Shown: positions 40,802-50,615, counted from the first letter of the stretch. The stretch: 64,000 nt of DNA from Anabaena sp. WA102 (GCF_001277295.1 NZ_CP011456.1:4220001-4284000), one strand, 5' to 3'. Notes: generated by a model not told the origin, from the letters alone. A program made the numbers and translations.

Positions 40802-41473
40802 TTACGCCGTTGGGACTGTTAAACCGAGAATTTTAGCAAATCTCTCTACATAGAATTCTGTAGGATTAGCAACTTGTTGAATGGATTCACGTTGGCGCAA
40901 ATTTTCCCACCATTGCTGCAATTTGGGTGTTTCTGTTGGCAGTGTAAAATTACGTAACTTTTCTAAAACTGGTAATCTTTCAAACCAAGGATAGAAGCTA
41001 ATATCCACTAAACTCAGATTTTCTCCTAACCAGTAAGGACCATTACCAGAAAGTTTACCTAATCCTTCTTCCTCAATATATAAAAGAGACTCTAAAAACT
41101 CTCTTCGTCCTTGTTCTTGTTCCTGGGTATCTTTACCACGCAGTAATTTATTAAAAGCTGGGACTAAACGAGTATTAGCGTAGTCAATCCAAATTCTCGC
41201 AACTGCTTTTTTAGCAGGATCATGAGGTAACAAAGCGGGTTCAGGAAATACTTCTTCTAAATACTCATTGATAATTGCGGACTCATATATTTCTACATCT
41301 CCATGCTTAATCGCTGGAACTTTACCGTAACGAGAAATATTGGTAAAACCTTCTGGTTTGTGCTGTAAATCAATTTCAATGGGTGTAAAATCAATTCCTT
41401 TTTCCAGTAAAACCACACGAGTTCTTTGGGAGAAAGTAGAACCTTTAGTGTAATAAAGTTGAATGTTACTCAT
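40802..41473 (-). CDS. glutathione S-transferase family protein
   Basis: 223 residues with the thioredoxin-like N-domain (IQLYYTKGSTFSQRTRVVLLEKGIDF, then cis-Pro KVPAIKHGDVEIYESAIINEYLEE) and the helical C-domain (ARIWIDYANTRLVPAFNKLLRG ... YWLGENLSLVDISFYPWFERL). The catalytic position near residue 13 is Ser in FSQRTR, as in theta/beta-like cyanobacterial GSTs. It is first gene of the minus-strand operon GST-FGE-sulfatase-transporter. A paralogue about 60% similar by eye lies at 59783, at the other end of the sulfur-related cluster. It may conjugate or reductively open organosulfur or halogenated compounds. Confidence 0.9.
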   Translation of the reverse strand: MSNIQLYYTKGSTFSQRTRVVLLEKGIDFTPIEIDLQHKPEGFTNISRYGKVPAIKHGDVEIYESAIINEYLEEVFPEPALLPHDPAKKAVARIWIDYANTRLVPAFNKLLRGKDTQEQEQGRREFLESLLYIEEEGLGKLSGNGPYWLGENLSLVDISFYPWFERLPVLEKLRNFTLPTETPKLQQWWENLRQRESIQQVANPTEFYVERFAKILGLTVPTA

Positions 41474-41717
41474 TTTGTTGATTAGGATTTGTGTGAATTT
41501 TTAGTTAATTGCAAAAATTAGTAGTTGCATGACAGCCAAAGATAGAAGTGAAGCAATTTCACTCCTACGATTTAAATTTTTTAACTGGCAAACTACCAGG
41601 GCTTTACATTAACTACGGTTTATTGGTCGGATTAGCGTACTATATTAGAAGTATTCCATAGTTTTTACTAAAAAACAAGTCTTTTAGCAAACATTCTTCT
41701 CCAAACATAGAGCCAAA

Positions 41718-42494
41718 ATGCCCAACAATTTAACACTTGTCCATAGCTTGCTTCTTTTCAGTACCGCGTTTATTGCCGGGTCACTTAATGCTGTAGCGGG
41801 AGGTGGTAGTTTTATTACATTCCCCACCTTAATATTTACTGGTGTATCGCCAATTATTGCCAATGCTACAAATAATACTGCTTTATGGATTGCAGCTATG
41901 GCCAGTGCGGGTGCATATCGTCACAATTTACATATTCCGCGACGACAGCTTTTGATACTATGTATTACCAGTTTAATTGGTGGGGGAATTGGTTCTATTA
42001 TTTTGTTATATACATCAGCGGATGTGTTTAAACAGCTACTTCCTTATCTGTTACTTTCAGCAACGCTGATATTTACATTTAGCGAACCCTTAAAAATGTG
42101 GCTACAATTTCAAAGCAAGAAATCATCATCAGAATCTCCACCTTTATTAATTCTCGTGATTGCACAATTAGCAATATCTATCTATGGAGGTTTTTTTGGT
42201 GCAGGTTTAGGAATTTTAATGTTAGCAACTTTAAGTTTTTTAGGTATTAAAAATATTCACACCATGAATGCTTTTAAGTCCTTTCTTGGTAGTTGTATCA
42301 ACGGTATTGCTATTTTTCCTTTTATGTTCGCTGGTTTAATTGCTTGGCATCAGGCTATTTTAATGGCTGTGGGTGGTTCTCTTGGTGGTTATTTGTGCGC
42401 TCATTATGCTCGGAGATTAGACCCTCGTTTAGTGCGGATATTTGTAATTGTTGTTGGGTTTAGTATGACTACTTACTTTTTTATTAGGGGATAA
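41718..42494 (+). CDS. TauE/SafE-family anion exporter
   Basis: 258 residues with about eight membrane segments and the family signature GSLNAVAGGGSFITFPTLIFTGVSPIIANATNNTALW near the N-terminus and YGGFFGAGLGILMLATLSFLGI in the second half, the two repeat halves of TauE/SafE proteins. These export sulfite, sulfoacetate or related anions produced during sulfonate breakdown. It is divergent from the GST-FGE-sulfatase operon across a 244-bp promoter region. The location between a sulfatase operon and sulfonate-type oxygenases fits removal of excess sulfite, though some members handle other anions. Confidence 0.85.
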   Translation: MPNNLTLVHSLLLFSTAFIAGSLNAVAGGGSFITFPTLIFTGVSPIIANATNNTALWIAAMASAGAYRHNLHIPRRQLLILCITSLIGGGIGSIILLYTSADVFKQLLPYLLLSATLIFTFSEPLKMWLQFQSKKSSSESPPLLILVIAQLAISIYGGFFGAGLGILMLATLSFLGIKNIHTMNAFKSFLGSCINGIAIFPFMFAGLIAWHQAILMAVGGSLGGYLCAHYARRLDPRLVRIFVIVVGFSMTTYFFIRG

Positions 42495-42517
42495 ATAATG
42501 AGAAAATGCAACGGATG

Positions 42518-42540
42518 TAACAACCGTTGCGACTTATCAG
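42518..42540 (+). terminator. weak hairpin after TauE gene
   Basis: GCAACGG, 9 bases and CCGTTGC make a 7-bp stem 23 bp after the stop codon. No T-run follows; probable transcript end. Confidence 0.4.
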
Positions 42541-42778
42541 CCGATACATATAATTTATCTTATGAACGGCAGTATATTAAAGTCTTGATGAAGGTAAACT
42601 CAATTCAGATTGATTTCTTGACTGTCCTGAAGCATTTGTTGAAGATGAGATGAAAAATGGGATAACTCCTAGAATTGCTGAAATAATTATTGCTGTAATT
42701 GCGAGCCAAATTGAGTAAGCTGAAAATTCTGTTTGCGCTGAAGCAAATAAATCTTTACTCAAGGAAAAGCTGTCTTGA

Positions 42779-43957
42779 ACCAGAAATGTTGAATAGCGTA
42801 ATAAAACTTTACATATTGAAATAAACTTAGCCTATAAGTGCTATTTTTCATCTTATCCAAATAAGTTTTCTAAACCAATGAACATAACTTATTTCCTGAC
42901 ACATATAGGACTGAAGATAACGGAGTTTATCTAATAAAGTTTTGCCAAATTCTTGCGGTATTTCTATTAGTTGCAATATCAAATAAGCGATTAAACAGCA
43001 CATTATCTGAATTCTAATTCCATTCTCATTCTTTGTCATAAGTCTGTCTAACTTGAGGTGCATTTTTAAGAATTTCCATAACAATTCAATTTGCCATCTT
43101 TGTATGTAAATTTCCATAATCTCTTGATTACTAACTTGCTCTTCTCCTTCATTTAATAAGTTTGTTGCTAAACGAAATTCACTCTTAGTTTCTATATCAC
43201 AAAATGCTACTACTCTAATTTCCACTTCTCTTTCATCTTTGCCAACTTTACAATTACCATTTTCTAGCATTTCTAAAGTGACATTATTTTTAATTCTTAA
43301 GACAAAAGCTTTATTTTTTTGTTGTTTTAATTCAGATATTCTTTCGGAGGATGCAAATCCTCTATCCATTATCCCTACTCCTTTTGACGGAATTGCTTCT
43401 ACTGTTTCTTGTCCATATTTATGGTCATGTCCTTGCCCAAAATGAATCACCATTCCACCAACTTCTGATGTCAAACTATCTAACCCACAAAATAGTTTTA
43501 CTTGATGATATCCTTGACTCCATAATAATTTACTTGTTAATGTAATAATTGTTGAATCTATAGGAAATAATGCTTGGGTTTCTTCCTTTCCTTTTTTCTT
43601 TCTCAGTTGATTGTTTAATTCAGTTATTATCTCCAAAAATACTTGAGTATCTCTCTTTTTACTTGCCTTGGAAAAATTTGATATTTTTAAATCTATCCCT
43701 TGATTATTTAGTCTTTGAAATAAATCTCTCATACTCACTATACTTTTATCCATGACATACTGTAACCACACTGATACAAATGAAAATGTGTCCAGAACTG
43801 GATAATCTTTTTTGGGCAATGGTTTCAATATTGTTTTGACCACTTCTGGGAAATTCTTTAAGCGCATAATTTGATAATTCTTTATCTAGATTTTTTTAGA
43901 TTGTATCAAATTATGGTACTTTTTTTTAATCTTTTCCTAACATTCAACACTTCTGGT
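42779..43957. mobile_element. IS4-type insertion sequence with 5-bp target duplication
   Basis: 1,179 bp. The ends are inverted repeats (ACCAGAAATGTTGAAT left, ACCAGAAGTGTTGAAT as complement of the right end, one mismatch in 16). CTTGA occurs immediately outside both ends (42774-42778 and 43958-43962). It holds one transposase gene and interrupts the gene described at 42577-45104. Confidence 0.9.
42848..43867 (-). CDS. IS4-family transposase
   Basis: 339 residues with a DDE core: LFPIDSTIITLTSKLLWS (first Asp near 102), then GVGIMDRGFASSERI (second Asp near 168) and the C-terminal Y-x2-R-W-x-I-E-L-LWKFLKMHL (Glu near 258), the Y-R-E-K signature of IS4-type enzymes. The N-terminal part (FSFVSVWLQYVMDKSIVSMRDLFQRL) is the DUF4372-like helical region. 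The frame is complete and the ends and target duplication are intact, so the insertion appears fairly recent. Confidence 0.92.
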   Translation of the reverse strand: MRLKNFPEVVKTILKPLPKKDYPVLDTFSFVSVWLQYVMDKSIVSMRDLFQRLNNQGIDLKISNFSKASKKRDTQVFLEIITELNNQLRKKKGKEETQALFPIDSTIITLTSKLLWSQGYHQVKLFCGLDSLTSEVGGMVIHFGQGHDHKYGQETVEAIPSKGVGIMDRGFASSERISELKQQKNKAFVLRIKNNVTLEMLENGNCKVGKDEREVEIRVVAFCDIETKSEFRLATNLLNEGEEQVSNQEIMEIYIQRWQIELLWKFLKMHLKLDRLMTKNENGIRIQIMCCLIAYLILQLIEIPQEFGKTLLDKLRYLQSYMCQEISYVHWFRKLIWIR

Positions 43958-45282
43958 CTTGAACAGTTCTTTCCAATTCTTTAATATCATTCTTCAATAA
44001 TTGAATATCGTTTGTATAACCTGGGCTAATAGGTTCATTAGATATGTTTGAAATTTTCTCATTTTTAATTTCTCCACTAAAAAAATACTTTGCCCAATTA
44101 GCAATGGCAGAACGATTATCATATTCGTCTTCATAAATGAAAATCTGCCTCCTTCCATTAATACTACTCAATTTATCATTAGCTATTTTTTCATAAGTCT
44201 CAATGAGAAGTTTATACCGATAGAGTAGTGGAAGTTCTTGAAGAAGATAGATAAATCCTTGCTTTGCTTCAGACCAAGTTTTCAATTTCGATTTAATATG
44301 ATGAAAAGGCTTTGAAAGCTCTGCGAAAGCATCAGATGACTGTTGAAAGCAATTGTTGGCTTGATCAACTTTTAAAGAAATATAATTTCGCCAATTTCCA
44401 ATCTCAATACTTTGATATAAGTCGTGAGCTATGATCTGCAATATTTCTTTATGGCTGCCTATGTAAAAATTATATTTTTTCCCATACTCGACATAATCCA
44501 AAGACGTAACTGTGAGTAAATTTTGATCATTTATAGATATTTGCATTGATGGGTTTCCTTCAGCCTTTATTCCTAAAATTTGCCAGTCAGTTTTTAAGGC
44601 TGTGTAAAAATTACGAAATGTATAAACAGAATAAGGAAAATCCGGTTTAACTTTGATAATTGCTTTATTAAGAGACTGTATAGCTCTCGGATGAGACGGA
44701 TAACTCATAAGAGAAATTGCGTCTTTTAGATGAAATTCATCATCAGTTATCTTTCGGCTAATTCTAAAAATTACTCCATCGAATATAATCTCCTCGCCTG
44801 ATTTGTGTTTAGCATAAAAGTATCAGGGGAATCCTACATCGGAGTGATCTTCAACAATTTCTACCTTTATAAAGTCTTTATCTTCAATAGCTTTTTGTCT
44901 TAGTAGCTCAAATACTGCTGGTGAATTACGAAAAACATGAGTAGGACGATTCAAAATGTTTGTATTATCAACAAACTCAGATGAAACCTTAAACATATTG
45001 AGCGTAGTCCCATAATCTTCACATCTATCAAGAAAACAGATTGGGAAATAGCCCGTACAGTGTAATTCAATACCTCGGAATGGTGGTTTACTGAGAGCAT
45101 TCATATCAATTAGGTTTAGATGGAAGATTAAATATAAGTGTACACGGTAGATTTCTGTTGGTCAAACCTTGCCATGGCAGAAGGTAAGATACCGGGTTTT
45201 CTCTCGCGTAAGCGACAAGATAAGCGATCGCTATGTTCAAACTTTAGACATCGTTTTATATCAGATATGATATAAATACAAT

Positions 45283-45624
45283 ATGGAAGCTCAAAGTAAA
45301 CCCTTAATTTGGTTGCATGGTGAAGTTAAAACCCCACCTTTCAGTCAAGAAGCACGAATAGAAGCTGGTGTTCTGCTCAGGCAATTACAGGAAGGTGAAT
45401 CCATTGGGTTGCCACATTCACGCCCTATGTCAAGTATAGGAACTCACTGTCATGAATTACGTATTCGAGATGCAGATAAAAACTGGAGGATTATTTATCG
45501 AATTGATGATGATGCAATCTTGATTATTGAAGTCTTTAATAAAACAACCAGAACAACATCCAAGAAAGTGATGGAAATTTGTAAAAAGCGATTGAGCAAA
45601 TACGATAATGATCAACAGGAGTAA
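45283..45624 (+). CDS. HigB/Gp49-like toxin
   Basis: 113 residues of the phage Gp49/HigB branch of RelE-like toxins: LIWLHGEVKTPPFSQEARIEAGVLLRQLQEGESIGLPHSRPMSSIGTHCHELRIRDADKNWRIIYRID ends in the usual R-I-x-Y strand, followed by VFNKTTRTTSKKVMEICKKRL with the conserved K-K-T-like element. It is expected to cut mRNA on ribosomes. In this order (toxin first, Xre antitoxin 4 bases later) it is a HigBA-type pair. A small dispersed repeat-like stretch (GCGTAAGCGACAAGATAAGCGATCGC) lies upstream. Confidence 0.85.
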   Translation: MEAQSKPLIWLHGEVKTPPFSQEARIEAGVLLRQLQEGESIGLPHSRPMSSIGTHCHELRIRDADKNWRIIYRIDDDAILIIEVFNKTTRTTSKKVMEICKKRLSKYDNDQQE

Positions 45625-45628
45625 TGTG

Positions 45629-45943
45629 ATGGATCAAGCTAAGAAAGAACGTTTAGAATCTAAAGGCTGGAAAATTGGCACAGTTTCCGATTTTTTGGAG
45701 TTAACAACTGAAGAAAGTATCTTTGTGGAAATTAAACTAGCTCTCAGTAAAAACTTGAAGGAACGTCGCCAAAAATTGATGACTCAAAGTGAACTGGCTA
45801 CTAAAATTAGCTCCAGCCAACCTCGAATTGCTAAAGCTGAAAATGGCGATGCTTCAGTTTCAATTGAATTATTAGTTCGGGCAATTTTAGCCACTGGTGC
45901 AACTCCTCAAGATATTGGCCAGGTTATTTCAGGTGTGAAGTAA
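45629..45943 (+). CDS. HigA-like Xre antitoxin
   Basis: 104 residues starting MDQAKKERLESKGWKIGTVSDFLELT, the typical lead of antitoxins paired with Gp49-like toxins (A-x-G-W-x-V-G-x-x-x-x-F-L-x-L). An HTH follows (LKERRQKLMTQSELATKISSSQPRIAKAENGDASVSIELLVRAILATG). The start 4 bases after the toxin stop is chosen for the AGGAG just upstream. It should neutralise the toxin and repress the shared promoter. Confidence 0.88.
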   Translation: MDQAKKERLESKGWKIGTVSDFLELTTEESIFVEIKLALSKNLKERRQKLMTQSELATKISSSQPRIAKAENGDASVSIELLVRAILATGATPQDIGQVISGVK

Positions 45944-46029
45944 AAAAAATGATGAAAATGTGTTAGTTTGTGTTCCTTGTATGATAAGAAAAATGGAAAA
46001 ATGATCCTTTCTTTTAACAGGAGTTAATC

Positions 46030-46428
46030 ATGACTATTTCCTTAGATAAAATCACCTACAGTCAATTATTAGTAGAATATCAACCCAAAGTCATCACCAC
46101 CGAAGCAGAATATGATCAAGCATTAGAAACTGTGGAAAAATTAATGGCTGATCAACAACGTACACCAGAACAAACTGCTATCCTACAATTATTAGTCACT
46201 CTCATTGAAGAATTTGAAACTAAATACTATCCTATTGAACAATCATCTCCCCATGCAATGCTAGAACATTTAATGGATGCTAGGGGAATTAAACAATCTG
46301 ATTTAGTAGGAATTATTGGTTCTAAAGGCGTGGTTTCTGAGGTTGTGAATAGAAAAAGAGCAATTAGTAAAGCTCAAGCAAAAGCTTTAGGAGAACTTTT
46401 TAATGTTTCTCTAGCATTGTTTATTTAA
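46030..46428 (+). CDS. HigA-type Xre antitoxin without adjacent toxin
   Basis: 132 residues. The N-terminal helical region (YQPKVITTEAEYDQALETVEKLMADQQRTPEQTAILQLLVTLIEEFE) and the C-terminal HTH (MLEHLMDARGIKQSDLVGIIGSKGVVSEVVNRKRAISKAQAKALGELFNVSLALF) match the large cyanobacterial HigA family that normally follows a HigB toxin. No toxin lies directly upstream; the preceding genes form another complete HigBA pair. It has its own ribosome-binding site (ACAGGAG). It may protect against toxins from elsewhere or be a leftover. Confidence 0.8.
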   Translation: MTISLDKITYSQLLVEYQPKVITTEAEYDQALETVEKLMADQQRTPEQTAILQLLVTLIEEFETKYYPIEQSSPHAMLEHLMDARGIKQSDLVGIIGSKGVVSEVVNRKRAISKAQAKALGELFNVSLALFI

Positions 46429-46483
46429 TAATAAAACTCGCTATTATTTTCTCTAATCTGTCTAGTTGAAGCTAGTAATTTGT

Positions 46484-46503
46484 AATTGGCAATTGGCAAT
46501 TGG
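46484..46503. repeat. AATTGGC heptamer tandem repeat
   Basis: AATTGGC repeated nearly three times, a short tandem repeat of the cyanobacterial STRR kind, followed by a CATCCTGGACATCCTGATTTT repeat. Both lie in the gap before the converging ABC transporter gene. Confidence 0.65.
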
Positions 46504-46627
46504 TGATAAAATTCCTGTTTTCATCCTGGACATCCTGATTTTGAGAATATGAAGCAAAGAGTCGTTGGAAACTCACGATAGTAATTTAATTACTGAGTCT
46601 CCAAATCAATCTGCTGAAAGCCCTTAG

Positions 46628-48460
46628 TTATTTATTAATCAAGGCTTCTTCCTGTGGCAGAAATCCACCCGCTTGCATTTGCCATAATCTGTAATAAGCT
46701 CCACCCTTAGCCAATAACTTAGAGTGAGAACCATCTTCAATAATGCGACCATGATCAAATACCAAAATTCTGTCTAAATGCGCGATAGTAGATAAACGAT
46801 GTGCCACCACAATTACCGTTTTTCCATTCATTGCTGTGTCTAGGGTATTTTGAATCGCTTTTTCCGTAATGGAATCAAGGCTAGAAGTTGCTTCATCTAA
46901 GATTAAGATAGGTGCATTTTTGAGGATAACGCGAGCGATCGCAATTCGTTGTCTTTGTCCCCCAGAAAGTTTAACACCACGTTCCCCCACCAAAGAATCA
47001 TAACCCTCCCTCATCTGGGCAATAAAATCATCAGCATAAGCTTTCCGTGCTGCTTCTATCAGTTCCGCTTCTGAAGCTTCTAAACGTCCATAAAGAATAT
47101 TTTCCAACAAAGTCCGATGGAACAGAGAAGGATCTTGAGGAATCAGGCTAATTTGCGAATGTAGGGCTTCCTGAGTCATATCTTTGATATCCACCCCATC
47201 AATTAATATTTGTCCCGATTGGGGGTCAAATAAACGCAAAATCAAATTTACAAAACTAGATTTTCCAGAACCAGAAAAACCCACCAATCCGACGCGCTCT
47301 CCTGGTTGAATGGTGACAGAGAGATTAGTGAATACAGTTTTCTCTGATGAGTAGCCAAAATGCACCTGCCGAAACTCAATACTACCTTTAGTGATGGCAT
47401 GATCTATGGCATTATCCCGATCTATGATTTCATGGGGTTGAATAATAGTATTCACACCATTAGCTACATTACCAATATGTTCAAAAAATTCTAAAAACCG
47501 TTTGCTTAAATTGCGGGCTTCACTAATGATTAAAAGTGATAAACTGGTTGCAACAACGAAGTCAGCCGTAGCAATTTTTCCTTGACTCCAAAGAGAAAGT
47601 GAGTAATACAATGTGCCGATTTTCAGAACGGCTGCTGAGATAAACTGAAACCAGCGGATTCGTTCAGAATACCAGTTAGACTTTCTTACCTCTTTGAGTT
47701 CACTCTTTAATTGGTCATTCAAATAGCGGCGTTCAAAACCCAAACGAGCAAAAAGTCTGCTACTGGTGAGATTTGTCACCGAATCTACAATAATGCCAGT
47801 GGTTTCACTTCTAGCGCCGGCGGCTTTCCGGGCATAAATTCGGCAACGAGTCGCCAACCAGAAGGAAATACTGATAAACAAAACTGCCCAAATTCCCACA
47901 AATGCAGCTAGAGGAGGATAGGCACGATAGAGTAATGCCGTAGAAACGATATAGACGATAATTACTGGCATAAATTCAGTAATCATCATTTGCATGGTTT
48001 GGGTGACACCCAAAGAAGTTTCTGCAATACGATGGGCTAATGCTCCAGCAAAACTACTGCTAAGATAGCGATGGGAATGTTGTTGTAAATAGGCATATAG
48101 CGATCGCACAATATGCTGTCTGTGGATAGGATGGAGAATAGTTTGTAACAATCCCGCAGAACGTCCAAATACTACCTCACCTATACTTAAGGACGTGAAC
48201 AGGATCAGGGGTTGTTTCAAGCTATCAAAAATGAGTTTGCTGTCTCCTGTAGAGCGTGTGACACTGCGGATCATTTCGCCGATCGCATAGGGTAACATAA
48301 TCCCACAGGTGGCGTGTATGATTTCCAGAGACACCATTAACACATACCACCAGCGGAACTGATTAACGAAATGACAAATAAATTGGAAGGGAGTATCTGG
48401 TAATTCTGGCGCATTAGGAGCGCGTTGAAAAGATTTAGAAAGTTTGATTTTTTTCATCAT
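46628..48460 (-). CDS. ABC exporter, fused membrane and ATPase domains
   Basis: 610 residues of the MsbA/MDR-like exporter type. Residues 30-330 form a six-helix membrane domain (LMVSLEIIHATCGIMLPYAIGEMI, VIIVYIVSTALLYRAYPPLAAFVGIWAVLFIS). The ATPase domain follows: Walker A GFSGSGKSS near 397, Q-loop LIPQDPSLFHR, signature LSGGQRQR, Walker B ILILDEATSSLDS and the switch His in VVAHRLSTIAH. It works as a homodimer or with a second half transporter. The substrate is unknown. It starts the minus-strand metabolic stretch and might export a product of the neighbouring oxygenases, but that is only position-based. Confidence 0.9.
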   Translation of the reverse strand: MMKKIKLSKSFQRAPNAPELPDTPFQFICHFVNQFRWWYVLMVSLEIIHATCGIMLPYAIGEMIRSVTRSTGDSKLIFDSLKQPLILFTSLSIGEVVFGRSAGLLQTILHPIHRQHIVRSLYAYLQQHSHRYLSSSFAGALAHRIAETSLGVTQTMQMMITEFMPVIIVYIVSTALLYRAYPPLAAFVGIWAVLFISISFWLATRCRIYARKAAGARSETTGIIVDSVTNLTSSRLFARLGFERRYLNDQLKSELKEVRKSNWYSERIRWFQFISAAVLKIGTLYYSLSLWSQGKIATADFVVATSLSLLIISEARNLSKRFLEFFEHIGNVANGVNTIIQPHEIIDRDNAIDHAITKGSIEFRQVHFGYSSEKTVFTNLSVTIQPGERVGLVGFSGSGKSSFVNLILRLFDPQSGQILIDGVDIKDMTQEALHSQISLIPQDPSLFHRTLLENILYGRLEASEAELIEAARKAYADDFIAQMREGYDSLVGERGVKLSGGQRQRIAIARVILKNAPILILDEATSSLDSITEKAIQNTLDTAMNGKTVIVVAHRLSTIAHLDRILVFDHGRIIEDGSHSKLLAKGGAYYRLWQMQAGGFLPQEEALINK

Positions 48461-48538
48461 TTTATCTGCTGTAAAAAATAAAAATAGACGGCTGGAACAA
48501 CCGTCCGGTAAAGTTTAATAAAATCATCCAAAAGCCAC

Positions 48539-49537
48539 CTAACGCAGAGAATCTCCCCTACGATATTCTGCGGTGATATCGTCTAATTTTTGTTTCAAAT
48601 TGTCATCAAGTGTTACTTCCAAAGCCTTGAGACTGTCAAAAAGTTGTTCTGGACGACTAGCACCAATGATGGGGGCTGTAATAATCGGATTGGCCAGAAC
48701 CCAAGCTAAAGCTAGAGTAGTGAGAGATAATCCTGCCAAATCCGCCACTGTACGTAATTCTTCCACAGTATTGAACTCACGGTCATGCCAATAACGCTCC
48801 TGATAACGTTCTGCGGCTGCACCCAATGTAAAACGAGTACCTGTGGTGGGTCCTTCAGTCAGATTATGTTTACCTGTCAGCAGTCCACCTGCTAAAGGAT
48901 TGTAGGGAATTACAGCCTGTCCTTCTTCTTGCGCTAGGGGTAATAATTCTCGCTCAATTTCCCGGAATAAGAGATTATAGCGGGGTTGAATGGAGACAAA
49001 GCGAGTCAAATGACGGACATCTGCGCGACCTAAAGCGCGGGCTAGTCGGTAAGCTAAGAAATTGGAAACCCCGATATAGCGGACTTTACCAGCCCGAACT
49101 ATTGTATCGAGTGCTTCTAGAGTTTCATCGAGGGGAGTTGAAGCATCATCAGAATGCAATTGATACAGGTCAACATAATCAGTTCCCAATCGTCTCAGGG
49201 AAGCATCAATGGCATCGAGAATATGTTTGCGTGAAGATCCCTGATCCCAAGGTGCAGAACCGACTTTACCGACGGCTTTAGTAGCAACAATAAAATGTTC
49301 GCGTTTGCCTTTTAACCAGCGGCCAATGATTTCCTCTGTTCGTCCAGCAGTGGGTAGTCCACCACCAAGGGGATAAACATCGGCTGTATCGAGAAAGTTG
49401 ATTCCAGCTTCGGCTGCGGTATCGAGGATTTTTATAGAGGTTTCTTCATCGGTTTGTAGTCCGAAGGTCATTGTCCCGAGAACGAGTCGGGAAACGGTGA
49501 GTCCGGTTTGACCGAGTTTGGTGGTTGGTAATGTCAT
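48539..49537 (-). CDS. aldo/keto reductase
   Basis: 332 residues, the usual length. The catalytic set is visible: Asp and Tyr in NFLDTADVYPLGGG (near 50-56), Lys in FIVATKAVG (near 85) and His in YQLHSDD (near 124). The NADPH-binding end has IPYNPLAGGLLTG and IITAPIIGASRPEQL. It reduces aldehydes or ketones; the exact substrate cannot be inferred. Members of this subgroup are common beside flavin monooxygenases and esterases in organosulfur or xenobiotic clusters, as here. A dispersed repeat lies upstream. Confidence 0.9.
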   Translation of the reverse strand: MTLPTTKLGQTGLTVSRLVLGTMTFGLQTDEETSIKILDTAAEAGINFLDTADVYPLGGGLPTAGRTEEIIGRWLKGKREHFIVATKAVGKVGSAPWDQGSSRKHILDAIDASLRRLGTDYVDLYQLHSDDASTPLDETLEALDTIVRAGKVRYIGVSNFLAYRLARALGRADVRHLTRFVSIQPRYNLLFREIERELLPLAQEEGQAVIPYNPLAGGLLTGKHNLTEGPTTGTRFTLGAAAERYQERYWHDREFNTVEELRTVADLAGLSLTTLALAWVLANPIITAPIIGASRPEQLFDSLKALEVTLDDNLKQKLDDITAEYRRGDSLR

Positions 49538-49788
49538 AGAATGTTAGTTGTAGAATTTTTATCTCACGCAGAGGCGCTCCAGGCACGGAGAAATAGAGAT
49601 GCAAGAGTATGGTCTAAATATATGTACCAAATTAATTTGAAGCTGCATAAAATAAGATATCAATAATAATTGACCGCAGATAAACGCAGATGAACACAGA
49701 TAAAGAGGGATAAATTTATTGATTTCATAATTCTGTGCAGCCTCATATAATATTTGGTATAAGGGTGTTGCTCTTACAATTCTCTGAT
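49538..49788. other. repeat-rich intergenic stretch
   Basis: The 251 bp hold a CTCACGCAGAGGCGC-type repeat at 49563-49590 and a GACCGCAGATAAACGCAGATGAACACAG-type repeat at about 49671-49700, both dispersed in cyanobacterial genomes. The only open frame across them is not gene-like. Confidence 0.5.
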
Positions 49789-50451
49789 TCAACTTACTAC
49801 AGCCGGCTGGCGACTACTTTGTGAAACTAGCCATTGTTGCAATGTTGGGTTACTGTAAACTTCATCAGCAATAAAATGATCGCCTTGAGGCAATATAGTA
49901 AAATCTACTTTTGTTCCTGCTTCGCGTAGGGTATCAACAACATTTTGTGTACCCTCAATTGAAAGTTTTTCGTCTTTTGCACCTTGGAATATTTGGATGG
50001 AAATTTCTTTGAGTGCAGCTAGTTGGGTTGCTTCTAATGTTTGGGGTACACGACCTGATGTAGCTACCAAACCAGCAAAGCGTCCAGGATAGGAAGCGGC
50101 GATATGCCAAGCTCCAGCAGTGCCTAAGCTGAATCCAGATATGATCACACGGGATGGATCTATGGAATGGGTGGCAATGATATGATCAAGTAAAGCAATT
50201 ACATCTTCGGCTCTATCTACCCAAGTTTGTCCTTCAGGAAGTTGAGGAGCAACAAAGACGTAGGGTAAGGATGCTGATGAATCTACGAAAAGAGGGAAAC
50301 CCCATTTTAGTAAAACATTAATATCTGTTCCTCTGTCTTTTGCTCCATGCAGAAATAATACTAGAGGGGCGGGTTTATTGGTGTTAGCAGGGGAGAAAAT
50401 ATAAGGTAATGAACTATTGCTGGTGTCGTGGGATCTTTTTTCAACTGACAT
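49789..50451 (-). CDS. alpha/beta hydrolase (carboxylesterase/PHB depolymerase-like)
   Basis: 220 residues of alpha/beta hydrolase fold. The oxyanion region is PLVLFLHGAKDRGTDI, the nucleophile Ser lies in VIISGFSLGTAGAWH (near 110), the acid in IQIFQGAKDEKLS and the His in LPQGDHFIADE (near 200). There is no signal peptide, so it is cytoplasmic. It probably cleaves small carboxylic esters. It lies between the aldo/keto reductase and the amidohydrolase pseudogene on the same strand; shared use of a substrate is likely but unproven. Confidence 0.85.
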   Translation of the reverse strand: MSVEKRSHDTSNSSLPYIFSPANTNKPAPLVLFLHGAKDRGTDINVLLKWGFPLFVDSSASLPYVFVAPQLPEGQTWVDRAEDVIALLDHIIATHSIDPSRVIISGFSLGTAGAWHIAASYPGRFAGLVATSGRVPQTLEATQLAALKEISIQIFQGAKDEKLSIEGTQNVVDTLREAGTKVDFTILPQGDHFIADEVYSNPTLQQWLVSQSSRQPAVVS

Positions 50452-50584
50452 AGTTTTAAATCCTCAAATGTGGGTTCGCAAATACCTGACAATAAACATC
50501 TGGTGAAAATTAAATCTACATTTTCCAGAAGCCTTGTAAAGAAGTTAAGTGGAACGTCTACGATCTAATCTTCTCTCTTCTTAA

Positions 50585-50615
<31 letters not shown>

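Larger units (their letters stand above)
42577..45104 (-). pseudogene. hypothetical membrane-anchored protein, broken by a TGA and by an IS
   Basis: Three open pieces belong to one gene in the same frame. The first (93 codons from 45104: MNALSKPPFRGIELHCTGYF) ends at a TGA at 44823-44825. The frame continues without stop (YFYAKHKSGEEIIFDGVIF) into the second piece (MSYPSHPRAIQSLNK ... DIKELERTVQD). That piece meets the IS4-type element at 43958. Removing the IS with one CTTGA copy joins ERTVQD to SFSLSKDLFAS and the third piece, a C-terminal transmembrane helix (IWLAITAIIISAILGVIPFF) with a short tail. The reconstructed protein is about 450 residues: a soluble N-part, a coiled helix, a C-terminal membrane anchor. 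The family is not recognised. Confidence 0.8.

Noticed and set aside
42577..42762. 61-codon frame as a small membrane protein
   Set aside because: It is the C-terminal end of the gene split by the IS; the frame extends upstream of its ATG to the IS border and joins the other part.
49559..49792. 77-codon minus-strand frame
   Set aside because: It consists of two dispersed repeats and has no protein-like pattern.
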